Below, piece by piece: positions 13,182 to 24,500 of a stretch of 64,000 bases of DNA (its first letter is position 1; each line of letters opens with the position of its first letter). Source of the DNA: Austropuccinia psidii (Eukaryota; Basidiomycota; Pucciniomycetes; Pucciniales; Sphaerophragmiaceae); the NCBI GenBank assembly GCA_023105745.1, contig JALGQZ010000015.1, positions 4,239,499 to 4,303,498 of the forward strand. Reading direction: 5' to 3'. The notes below the pieces were generated by a model. That model was not told the DNA's origin, did not search any database, and saw nothing but the letters and a program-made list of their open reading frames with translations. The translations under genes were made by a program, and so were the position numbers.

Positions 13182-13949
13182 CATATCAGGTATATGTTGT
13201 GTGATCATTTTATAACATGGTGATTTGTCAAATATAATGGATGTCTATTTGCAATTGGGGAAAAAGCTTGCAATTGATATTATGTTTTTAAATTGAATTG
13301 CAATGTATTACAGAATTTGAAGTTTGGGCAAGTTTTGAATTGAGATTTTATGTGCCAAAGACCAATGACCAAGTTTGCTCAAATTGAATTTGAAGGCTCC
13401 CTCAAAATTTCTTTTGTTTTTTTGTTTTTTTACAAATACAAGTTGATTGCCCCTTCCAATTTTCATTTTGTTTTTTAAATGAAAAAGAAATCATTTCAAC
13501 CAAAACACATCTTTTGCAAAACTTCCCCAGGTAAAAATTTCACTCCTTCACTCCCAACTCTTTCACTCAAATTGATTTTTCTTTTTGATTTTTAAAAATA
13601 AAATAAAATTATTTTTTGGTTTTTTTAACTAGTTCAGTTTTTTTATTCAATATTTTTTGAACAGGACCATCTTCACCATAATCACCTCCATCTCAGCCCC
13701 CATCCACCATCCTGCTATCCACTACCAGGTCACCTCAAACTGCCACCATGCACCCCTCAATCATCCTAGAGCCTCCCAAAAAGGCCTCTGAGAGGCTCTA
13801 GGGCTTTTCCTAGTCAAATCAATTCAAGGGTTTCTTTTGAATTCTAACGGGTTAATGGCCTCCAAGAGGCAATCAACATTTTTGTATATATTTTTATGTT
13901 TCATTTTTAAATATACTTCATCATCAAACATGATGAAGTCTATCTTTTT
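13182..13949. other. AT-rich spacer inside the Harbinger-like unit
   Basis: No protein-like frame. Around 13670-13810 there is a short C-rich stretch followed by the inverted pair AGAGCCTCCC / GAGGCTCTAG (13770-13801), which could fold but has no known role. Confidence 0.35.
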
Positions 13950-14640
13950 AATCTATCATTTCTGACAGTTACTGACCATGTTTCTTATCCTTTTTTTGAT
14001 CCTTTATTTTATTTGTTTTCTCTTTTCATATTTCTCATGATTATAATAAATAACCCATGATTTTTTATCTGTTTCTTTCTAATTATAATCACTGATGATC
14101 AATTTTTTTTAATTTTTTTGTTTAATAATGATCATTATTGATAATTTTTATTCTAAATTTCCTTTTTTTCTTTTTATTTTTCTGATGATCATCATATTTA
14201 ACCAATGAGAATTTTGTATTTTTTTTCTGATGATCATCACTGATGATCTTTTTTATATTTAATCATGATCATTACTGATCATCTTTGATTTAAATTTATT
14301 TCTTTTTTTCATTTTCTGATTATTTTCATAACTAACCAATGCTTTTTTTTAGTTTTTTTTCTAATGATCATCACTGATGATCAACTCTTATTTTATTCTA
14401 TTTTGAGCATGATCATTACTGATCATTTCTATTTTCAATTTAATTTTTGCATTTTCTTGAACTAACCATTACTCTTTTTATTCCTATCTTTTTATCCTGA
14501 TGATCATTACTGATGAATAGTTTTTTGTTTTATTTGTTAATTGATAATGATAATAACTCATTATTCTTATTTTTATCTCTATTTTCATATTTTTTTAATG
14601 ATTATATTGGGTCATGATGATGATTCTGTTGAATTGATTC
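13950..14640 (+). repeat. ~135-bp degenerate tandem array rich in TGATCA palindromes
   Basis: Units start near 13955, 14089, 14226, 14360 and 14496. Each has CTGATGATCATCACTGATG-type sequence, then about 35 bp later AATCATGATCATTACTGATC-type sequence, then a T-rich linker with TAACCAATG. Spacing is 134-137 bp. The central units are the best preserved and the outer ones are eroded. The array lies just upstream of the TET/JBP-like frame, so it could be a promoter or transposase-binding array; its function is unknown. Confidence 0.65.
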
Positions 14641-14802
14641 ATATTTTTTTATCTTATTTAATTATTTGTCAATATAGGGGTGGATCATTTAGAAGTTTTA
14701 TTTCTGAAATGACATTTAATTTGTCCCCCCTTCCCTCACCATTCAAATTCAAAAGAAAACACTCCTCATCTCTCTCACGCTGAAAATCAGTCTGATTATT
14801 GC

Positions 14803-15908
14803 ATGGTTAGGACTAAACCAGATTCAGAACATCATCAGCAGGATTTGAAAGATTATGAAACTATTATTCCTCCTCTTTATTTCATGTTTAGGACTAAACC
14901 AAATATAGAAAATCATGAGGACAATAATACCAGAAAAAATCATAAAAGAAAACTTACCCAAATCCAAAGACAACATATCCATGATTCAAAACAGATTATG
15001 TCTCACCTTGGCCATTCAGACAGATCATATAGTAAATCCTCAACCATCTCAATTGACAAGAAAGCATTCGATTCCTCATGGTTAAAGCTTCCATCAGTAA
15101 AAACTTTATCCCATACTTATGTAATCATTGATAAAACAAAAAAACCATTCTTACCTGTTGTCATTTACAAAATCACCCCTTTTGACAATTTTTCTGGCCA
15201 CTCTCAAATCCTAAAATACTTTATTATGTCATTGATCACCTTATCCCAAAATCTCCAAGAAATCAAAACCAATAAACAAGTACTAGGTGGAATTATGAAA
15301 GTTATTGGCTTCTGTCCTGGTTTTGATTCTGGAAAATCTGCAAGTGTTTGATATTTTTTCCATTTTATTTTAGTAATTACTAATTAATTCCACAGGTTTT
15401 AGGTGTTTACTGCCAAAAATCTGGTTTGACTCCTCATCAAATTGAAACAGATAATAAGACATATCTCAAACTTCAACAATATGAAAAATTCATTTACTCA
15501 AGAATATCCCATTCTTCTAAATTAGCTGAAGATGGAAATCAATCATTAATGGAATCAGCCAAATTACCTAACTTCAATCAACTAGAATGGACTTCTGCCA
15601 ATCTGAAGGAAGAATTCAAATCTTTTGAAAATGTCATTCTCACTCAAGATGGATTTTTCAATAAGCCACATCTAGATTCTAATTATCTCAATTCCTGAGC
15701 TTATGGTATATTTTCTTTTTTCTCCAAAAAAGATTTCCATTGCCTTCCAACTGTTTTCACCCCATCTGGGCATTGCTTCCACTTCCCCAAATTCAAAATG
15801 GAGATTTATATTTCAAAAAACCTTGGAATCATACCAATCCTTTTGGAGACATCAAAAATGGTTAATAATACAACAAACCCTCCTCCAAAAATTTTAAATC
15901 ATGATTAA
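14803..15908 (+). pseudogene. TET/JBP-like 2OG-Fe(II) dioxygenase, decayed
   Basis: Exon 1 is 14803-15343; a 59-nt GT-AG intron (15344-15402) with branch-like TACTAAT gives a phase-consistent join; exon 2 is 15403-15908. The joined frame has LQEIKTNKQVLGGI, a GFDSGKSAS turn, LPNFNQLEW, and the Fe-binding HxD motif within NKPHLDSN (HLD at 15669-15677), matching the order I recall for rust Tet-like 2OG-Fe(II) oxygenases. TET/JBP enzymes oxidise 5-methylcytosine or thymine in nuclear DNA. An in-frame TGA at 15696 follows HxD by six codons. Beyond it the frame stays open to TAA 15906, but the distal His is not evident (MVNNTTNPP where I expect His), so it is probably dead. The N-terminus has an internal duplication (MVRTKPDSEH, then MFRTKPNIEN). 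It lies head-on to the transposase. Confidence 0.55.
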
Positions 15909-16149
15909 ATAACTCATTTTTAATTTTATTTTCAAATCAACCATAAATTATTTAATGTAAGTGACAAATTCTTGGAAATGAAACCTACTGAAATTAATTC
16001 AAATGTCAATTGGTATTTTGACAGAAATATGAAGGACCATAAAAGAGCTAAAAAATTATTAATTGTAAATAGTTTTATTTTCTAAATAACATCTCCACTC
16101 CTTTTTATGTCATTAAATTAAGTACATAAATCAATGGTCCTGATGAAAT
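15909..16149. other. AT-rich gap between convergent pseudogenes
   Basis: The TET-like gene (plus) and the transposase (minus) converge here. No terminator signal beyond AATAAA-like A/T sequence is clear. Confidence 0.35.
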
Positions 16150-17330
16150 TCAAAATTGAATATCTTTCCATGCCAAAGTAATTGGTTTAAGTTTTTCATT
16201 CCTATTTAACACATCTTCCCCAATGTCATTATTGGACAGATTTTCTGCATGTGGTGGATCATCATCTTCATATAAATCAAACCATTCATCACCAATTTGT
16301 GCTAACATATTATGTAAAATTGTGCAAAAATCAACCCAACTAACAAAATATTCAATTTCATGACTATCCCTCATTTTATTTTGCATTTCCCTTAGAGAAA
16401 ACCACCTCCCCGTCAAAATTCCAATGGCATGCTCGATTCTGATGCTTGATTTTGCTAGAAAGTAATTTAAAGAATGGTTGGCTTCATTCTGTGCTACCAC
16501 TCCCTTATATGCTGGAACAACCCAAGGAGAGATTCCGTATTATGAATAGAAAGCAACTACTGATCCTTTTAATGAAATTCTTGAGTTGTTTGTGCAATTT
16601 CCATATTTTGATATACATTTGAATCATGAAGTGACACAATAAAACCCACATGTAGAGCAGTTAACTGTTTTTTTATATTTCTAACCAGTTGTATTGACAT
16701 AGAATACCTTAATTTGGAACAATCAGTAGTAATGAAATAAAGAATGAAATTTCACAACTCTACCTCTTTTTATGATCAAAATAGGTTTCACCATTGTTGA
16801 TGGGAGGTTATGATAATGGTATGAGACCCCAATCAATAAGTCCAATGCACCCAGGGAAGCCTTCTGCCTGAATAACTTGAGAAATCTCTTTGAATTGTTC
16901 TATTGTTGGCCACACAATCATTTTTTGCTTCAACTTAATTAACATAGGTATCACTCTTTTAGTTTACAACACAATAGCCCCATGGCTATTTCTGAATAAC
17001 ATTCCAATATTTTGCAAATCAGCCCCATTTCCATTTGATACTAACCTTGATAGTGCCACAGCCAATTGTATTTCAGGATTGCATTTTTTATTTTGTGATG
17101 AGTTTTGAAAGATTTTATAGTCTTGAATTTGTGCAACAAATTTTTCAAATTATTCATTTGTGGTCCTGCAAAGCTGGAGAAACCTTTCAGATTATAATGT
17201 TTGTAAATCATTCATTGTATACATGTAGTGTGATGGATATCTTCTATGATGATTGATGTATCTTTGTGATTTCATCATATCTAATAAGATTATATCTTCC
17301 TGGATATCAGAGTTGAAAGCATTGATGAAC
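16150..17330 (-). pseudogene. Harbinger/PIF-type DDE transposase (DDE_Tnp_4-like), decayed
   Basis: The minus-strand translation, read through stops, gives an N-terminal part with FNSDIQEDIILLDM, then NPEIQLAVALSRLVSNGNGA, EISQVIQAEGFPGCIGLIDW (first Asp, about 16830-16850), YFDHKKR, LHDSNVYQNM (second Asp, about 16620-16640) and SIRIEHAIGILTGRW (Glu, about 16421-16444). It ends with an acidic tail after ILHNMLAQIGDEW and a stop at 16150. The uninterrupted last 116 codons are 16150-16500. The DDE residues survive, but stops occur after AIVL, after PLS and elsewhere, so it is non-functional. Known role: nuclear cut-and-paste transposase acting with a Myb/SANT-like partner. Homologous stretches appear at 20440-21570. 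Confidence 0.75.
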
Positions 17331-17696
17331 TGAAGTGAGTTTCATGTCTGAATTAAAGGTAGGCTTTTCAATGCCTTTGGCATGGTAAATGAAGAAAATA
17401 TCTATATAAAATAGAATTCGAAATCAAATACTTTAATAAATGACCAGTGTATACATATTTTATACAAGAGAAGGGAAGGTTGCCACAATTCAAAATCCCC
17501 TCACTGAGTTGCATGTTGTAAAGATGTGACTTTAAGTGGAGCTAAAGCAGGATTTTATTATCTAAAAATAGTATTTGGTACCAAAAAACCAGGGTTTTTG
17601 TACCTCAAAATACCAAACCTCTTGAGGTGTGGGATTTCCCACATCCCAAAAAGTTAATGAAGGATTTGGAAAAAAACACTTGGGATTTTGAGTATG
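17331..17696. other. right subterminal region of the Harbinger-like unit
   Basis: It contains several palindromic GGGATTTCCCACATCCC and GGTTTTTGTACC type motifs (17570-17690). The reverse complement shares AAATCC repeats with the left end. No gene. Confidence 0.5.
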
Positions 17697-17720
17697 GGAT
17701 TTGGTAACTTTGACACTCCC
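17697..17720 (-). repeat. right terminal inverted repeat
   Basis: It ends TTTGACACTCCC and is the inverted partner of 11673-11696. Confidence 0.65.
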
Positions 17721-20439
17721 TAATGAAAAATAACTTTTCCAAGTGAAGATTTTAACTTTTTCATTGTATAAACCTTCATTTCAAAAACTTATAATGCTTT
17801 AAAGTTTTTCCAACATTTCTTAAGAATTCTCCAATATAAATCAAAATTTTATGAAACTATTATCAGAAGGAGTACTTTTATAGAATGATTCTCAAATTCT
17901 CAAGACATGAAACGTTTTTGACTTAATTAGAGAAATGTTTTATTCATTTTTCTCACCTTAAAATATATTATTTCAAAAAATAACTTCAAAAAACCTCTAT
18001 TTATTTTATTAAATTATAATAATGTCCTCAATGATTTTTCAATATTTATTTTTATGGGCTACAATTACTTTTTTTCCCATTGAGAAATGAAAATAATTTT
18101 GAATTTGAATTACTTCTTTCCAAAGTAAATAGTTTTATTTATAAACTAGTTTTTTATACGGATCATCTATCAAAACTATTTTTCAAAGTGGAAAAACTAT
18201 ATATAGACAAAATTTATATTTTCACATATTTTGTTAGGGAACAATTTACTTTTTAATTCTCTTTTTTTATTTATAATATGAATATTAGAAGGAAATATAA
18301 TTTCTCAAGAATATAAGTTGATTGAATATTTTTGTGCAAAATATTATACTGTTTTCTTTTTTGAAAAATAAAAAATTATAGATTGAAGGTGTAGAATATA
18401 AAAGGCTTTATTTCCTTAACATAAAAAGAAAAATTAAAGATTTGCAATCATTATTTGGAAATGATCATAAACCTTATTATATTTCATTTCTTTGGAAATA
18501 ATAATAAAACTTATTATATTTCATTTCTTTCGAAATGTAAAAACATATTATTATTCATAAATCTTATATTTTGGCAGGTTTTGGACTAAAGAGAATAACA
18601 GTAAATATAAAAAATCTTCTTGGAAATAATGGTCTTAAATATATATGTAATTTTTAATAACAGCTAAATATTAATTTTGAAGAAAAAAAGTATTCAAGTT
18701 TCTCAATATGTAAATAAATTAGTCAAAAAAATATTTCAATATAACCTCTTTTGAATTTATTAAGACCTTGAACATTCTCTTCTTATTATTTATTCATTAA
18801 TCATTTGTTTCATCAAAATATATTTCAAAAGCAATCAATTTTTAGTTTTCTTCAAGTAAGATTTTCAATTAAGTTCATTTCTGTAATAACTATTTCACTG
18901 AATAAATTCAGGCACAAAAGATGAATCCCAGAAATTTCTAGTAAAATTAATGTCCCTTTGGGGAAAAAATTAAGTTAGGTGAAAAAAAGGAATTTTTCAT
19001 TTTTATTTCTTGAAGGAAAGGTCTGAAATAAGGAAGAAAAAGTTCAATATTATCAAAAATAACTTTCCAAAAAATGGAAATATAAACTTACTTTGAAAAC
19101 ATATTTTTCATAATAAAGAAAAATTAAATTAGGATAAATTTGAAGCCAGAAGCTCCAATATCTTCGTTTAAATAAAATTTAAGCTCATTTTCATTTTGAA
19201 ATTTCAATTTTGTTAGAAAATCATTACTGAGATATGATTTTTTGAAATTTTGATAATTAACTAATAAACGTGAATCACAAATCTTTTGATTCAAACGGAT
19301 GGGAAGATAAAAGAATAATGAAAGCTGAATATTTTCATCCCATGATTCTGTATTAAATTAAAACTGATCTTATTAGACTTTATGCATTTTTGGCTTGAAA
19401 TATAACAAAATCTTTTGTCTTTTCATGTAGGGTTAGGCTAGGCCTTCAAGAAGGTTTGAAGCAGGTTTCCTCTAAGTTTGACCAACGTTGAGCCTATGGC
19501 ACTTGCCAGAAGGTGCCAAATTGTTTCTCATAGTTATTATTAATTTAATCAACAAGACTTGATGTGATTAATAAAATATTTCTATATTTTTTCACTTTAA
19601 TAAATTTACAATTGGATATATGTGAGCTCCTTATTTGGGGTTCCAGAAATTAATGTGAATCAAAAGCCTGACGTGCTTTTTGGAGTCCATACTTTTCAAT
19701 TTAATGTTTTGTGCAAATTTTGATAGTTATGAGTGGTAATTTATTTAGTATATACAGGATTTAATAGCTATTGGTAGAGATTGATATTCTAAATACCACA
19801 ATAAGAACACCAGTTAATCTGAAAAAAACTATCAGAATTTATATCATGGGAACTAAAAAAACTTGCTAATATTTTTAAAACCTAAATAGAAAGGTAAACT
19901 AATCTATCATTAGTAGTATCAATTGATTTTTGAATATAGTTAGTAAAAGAGTGATATTTAGAAATGAAACAAACTTTCCTCTCTTAAAAAAAATAAAAAA
20001 AAGTAATAGAAAAACTTTGAAAAAGGTATCTCAGGCTACAAGGCCTCCTAGAGGTACTGAGAGTGATAGTAGCTCAAAAAACCCCATTTTTTGAATTTTC
20101 TTTTAAAAACAACAAAATCTCAACCAGATAAAGAAATTGAATAAAATGACTCCTGAAGGCTATGAGAGTGAGACCTATTTCTGAATTGATTTTTCAAGAT
20201 AAAAATTCAAGTCAAAAACCAACAGAAAAAAACCAAAAATTACAATAAAAAGAAAAAAACATAAAAGAAAAACTCAGTAGAAATTCCTTGAACATGCAAG
20301 CATAATGAAACAACTAAAAAATGAACTCCTTTTTGTTTTTGTTTTCAATTGAAAATAATTAAGTATATTAAACAAATGCATTAGTTTATCCAAAATAATT
20401 GATATTCATTATTATACCAATTCAATGTAAATGGTTTTA
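17721..20439. other. AT-rich spacer, no gene seen
   Basis: No convincing frames. A slightly GC-richer patch at 19430-19515 (with GACCAACGTTGAGCC) shares only a short AACGTTGAG word with 21780. I could not make a terminal repeat from it. Confidence 0.5.
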
Positions 20440-21570
20440 TTTTTCCCAGATATTTGGCCTCATCACAATAAGTGGTCATTTATTCATTATTTTCAGCTCT
20501 GGTGGGTCTTCATCATAATACAGCTTCAGCCATTTGTTACCAATTTTTGCCAACAAGTTATGTAAGGTTACGCAGGTCATAACCCAGCTCACAAAATTTG
20601 TAAAATCTCAAGATCCTTCAATTTGACATTTCATTTTCAGAAAACTAGACCAAAATCCCTTGAGAAAGACAATAGTATAAATTTCTTCAATAAGCCTTTT
20701 GGCTCAAATTTCCTCTATAAGATGGAATAATCTAATTTGAGCTTGAATATGCTTAATCAGAAGGTAATTGTGGTTCAGGATTTTTGTAGCATGCATATTC
20801 TGAAATACTCTTGAGTCATATACTGAGCCTAAAAAAAACACATGTAAGGCCTTAAAACACTTCTTCATATCACAAACAAGCTGAATTAACATGGATTAGC
20901 TATCCCAAAAATACAGTTGATAATTTTTGTCTATCAATTTGCATAACAATTTGAAGTAAATACTTGTGTTTTCTATCAAAATAAACCTCCAAATCATGGG
21001 GTGTCTCTTGAAGTAATGGACTCCAGCTTTTATGAATAAACCTAATGCAACCAGAAAATCTTTCTTCTTGAATTACCCAAGATGGCTCGCTGTTTTTATC
21101 ATGATTGGGCCATGAAAGATAAGATTACTGGTGTTTTAATAATACTGAAATGATTCTTTCAGTTTAAATTATGATGGCTCCTTGACCAATTACAATAAGT
21201 GCCTCAATTCTTTCAGCTGATTAGCCGTTACCATTTCTACGAAATTGTAAAAGTGCTAAAGCTACTCATATACCAATATCACTTTGCTTCAAATTTGCAT
21301 TACTCTGGAAGATTCTGTCCACAGTAATGAGTTAAATAAAGCCTTAAAAGCTTTTATGTTATGTTTCAAATAGTTTCCAAAACTCCAAAGATGGTAATCC
21401 TCCTAAATAACCACTTTCTTAAATATAAGGTAATTGATGAGAATGGTAGCTGGTTAGGTATTGTTTTCAATGGAAGTGATTTAGTAAGGAAATGTCTTCC
21501 TCCATGTCTTCATCAGTAGCATATTCAAATTCATAAGAATATTCAGCTGTCTGTAAATGTAAAACAACCT
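20440..21570 (-). pseudogene. second Harbinger/PIF-type transposase, strongly decayed
   Basis: The minus-strand translation through stops parallels 16150-17330 block by block: DEDMEEDISLLNHFHW, FWKLFE, VIQEERFSGCIRFIH, VYFDRKHKY, FLGSVYDSRVFQNMHATKI, NFVSWVMTC..LHNLLAKIGNKW, and a DEDPPE-like acidic end. The first catalytic Asp position reads His (FIHK for expected IDG), the second Asp survives (VYDSRV), and there are many stops. It is an older relic of the same or a sister family. I could not find its terminal repeats, and no Myb/SANT or TET-like relic is evident beside it. Confidence 0.65.
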
Positions 21571-24500
21571 GTTTTCATTGAGAGCTGGGGTATTATTAAT
21601 TGAGAAGAAATGAATTTGGATTCAAGTTCCTAAAAAAGATATGGGATGTTGGGGCAAAAAAATTGAGCTTATTTAATTAAAAATACCACCGCTTTTGAGG
21701 CGTTATATTTACAAAACACCCAAAATTAAAGGTGCTATTTTTGTTGTAAAAGACAAATGTGTTTTCTTACGGCATTTCTCAACGTTGAGGGGGTCTAATA
21801 CTGCTTTAAGCTAAACCTATTAGTTTTTAATTCAGCATATAATAGGATCAAAAAAGTAAAATTTAAACTTCAATCAAAAAAGTAGGACACACATAAATAT
21901 ATGTTGGTTCTTTTGAACATGATATTCTCATTAAAGAGAATGATAGGGAAAAGATCTTAATAATTGGAATTCTATTTTTGGATAATGAGTTGAATAAAAA
22001 AAAATTAATTTAGCATTTGAATCAAATGAATAATTAGATTCATAGTTGAATAGACCTAAATGAATGGAACAGAAAGTATTTTTTATCAGTAAAGAAACCT
22101 GATAGATGATCTCAAAAGAGATGAAAAATTATTTGAATGTGAAAAAAATCAAAGATAAATAATATTAAAAATTAAAATTAAAATTTAAATTAAAACTTAA
22201 AAATTGAATACTCAACGAACTATTGTATCCTTTAGTTAATCATATCCAATTTTTAATCTGGAATTCGATCTGTAATCCATTTGAAGGAACTGTAAATTGA
22301 ATTTTTTTTTATGTTTGATTGAGAATTAATCCACATATTGAGAATACATATTACACCTTTAAATTATATTACTAGGATGTTAGTCTTGTATTTGAATAAA
22401 TTAATTACAAAAGTATCATATTTCATATCAAAAGTGCATAATTTTGATTAATTATTAATTTCATATGGGTTCAAGAAAGTGAATTCGTTTGTGAGAAATG
22501 AGGTTGAATAGTTTTTCCTTCCAAAAACACTTTATATTAAGAGAAAAATTCATATTATATGTATAATTTAAATCAAATTCCAAATTTATGTATAAGAAGT
22601 TAAATTTTGAATATATATAAATAATAATTTCTGACTGAACTTTCTTTTTGAAAACGAAAAACATTATTATTATTCATTAAATTTAATTTTCATTATTTTG
22701 TCCCTCCCATTCAAAAGGAAGAAGAACTTATTGTTATTGTAAATTTTTTTTAATTAAAATGAAATCCTTGAATTATTCATATTTTTTAATAATCATAATT
22801 TCAAGTTTTTTTTTATGATAATAAACCATTAAAAAAGGGAAATTCTTTTGTGAATCTTATAAAAATGAATGTTATTTTCTTGGGTTTTTTTTGAAAAAAA
22901 GTATTAGCAATAGATTTGAAATCAATTGAGCCATTAATTTGTTCAAACTTTTTTTCAAATGAGCGTGAAATGTATCACCACCACCATCTTCAATATTCCT
23001 CTACACACTCATAAAGACTCTTGATGACCCTCCAATTGAAATTAGAGGGTTTTCTATTTCTATAAATCAAATTAATTTGAAATAAACTTTCAGTAGAGTT
23101 TAGTTGAATTAAGGCACTTTTTTTATAAAAACCTCTTTAATTTACTTATTTTGACAAATAAATCTAACTGGTTTTCTCATTTTTTTCATTTACTGTATAT
23201 ATATAGCTAAATTCATTGTGATAATTCTTCTTCCAGTAATTTATTGGTGATATTTTTTTCTATTCAAAAATCTTTTTTCTTTGATGTAAAATGGAAAAGA
23301 TCAAGAAGTATTATATTATTCTGAAATTACTTATAATTATTCAAATTTTGGGGATTTTATTGAAAAAACTATAACAATCATAAATCTCCTTCTTATTTCA
23401 ATAAGTAAAATGATAAAAGTCATATTTCTATAGAACAAAAAAATAAATATTATATATGAATCTCAAATTCTTTCCAATATAGAAGAACAAAAAAAGGATA
23501 TTCATAAATTTTCATTCATTAAATTAGTCAATTCCTGACAATGATTCCTCTTTCCTTAGATCAATTCTACCTACTTATATTCTTACAGATAAATATCCCA
23601 TTCCTTATTACCTATCTTTATATTTTAAGTTTGTCTATTTGACCACATAACCTAAAAAATTTATAAAATTCACAATTTAATTTATTCTTAAAATAAATTA
23701 AAATGAAAAATATGTTATGCTTTATCATTAAAGGTATAGAGCCACATCTGGATTACGATTGGGGTAAATTGGATGGTAGTTAATTCCTGTTTTTAATATT
23801 TCTTTATGGATTTAATCTGATATCAATTAATTAATTTAAGGAATTTTTGAAGGAAATTGAAGCTTTGAGAAGATAAAATATAATAAAACAATGGATAATT
23901 AAGTAATCTCAAAAATACCTTGATGAATTTACTTCTTTAAGAATCAGAAATCTCGCCACAAAATAATGGGGAAGTAAAAATAGATAAATTCTATTCAAGT
24001 GGAGATATTTACACATTATTACAGTTATGGGAAAATATTTTGAAAATTACATAAGTAAAAATGATGAATCTCATAATGAGTCACATATTGAGATAAAACT
24101 TATTAATCCTTCCAATTAGGAGTTTTTTTCACTTATATTTATGAAAATAACTATAAAAAGTTTCAATCATCTTCCACCTATTGAGAAATAAACTTCAATT
24201 CCTTTGAAACAAGTTTGAAGTTTTTTCTGTCAAAAAATGAACAATAATCAAAGTAAATTTGGAGAAACTATCCATTGGTTTATTAAAAAACAACGGACTA
24301 TATAAAGATTTCTCGAAATTACAAAAAAGAATAATTTTGGCTTTTTGATTCATTTCTTCAGAAAAGAATATACAGGAAAGACCATTCAAGTATTTTAATA
24401 AAGAAGCGGTAGAGAAACAATGCTTTATTCAAATAATTCCTGAGCTTCAAAATATAAAAAAATATAATTCAAAAAATAATAGAAATAGTTTAATTATTTT

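Larger units (their letters stand above)
11673..17720. mobile_element. decayed Harbinger/PIF-like DNA transposon carrying a TET/JBP-like gene
   Basis: The left end GGGGGTGTCAAATTC (11673) and the right end GTAACTTTGACACTCCC (to 17720) are inverted matches over about 24 bp, with 3 mismatches, and are followed inward on both sides by repeated AAATCC motifs. Between them lie the two proteins expected of Harbinger/PIF elements, a Myb/SANT-like DNA-binding protein (plus) and a DDE transposase (minus), plus a TET/JBP-like dioxygenase gene (plus). I could not define a clean 3-bp target duplication (flanks AAA and TAA). An alternative is that the TIRs belong to one element and the TET-like gene came from a separate insertion. 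Confidence 0.6.

Noticed and set aside
13950..14640. Possible CRISPR-like array
   Set aside because: Repeats are degenerate, about 135 bp apart with no unique spacers of fixed size, and the host is a eukaryote; a minisatellite fits.
19430..21790. Terminal inverted repeats for the second Harbinger relic, from the shared AACGTTGAG word
   Set aside because: The match does not extend beyond about 9 bases and the spacing is not supported by other evidence.
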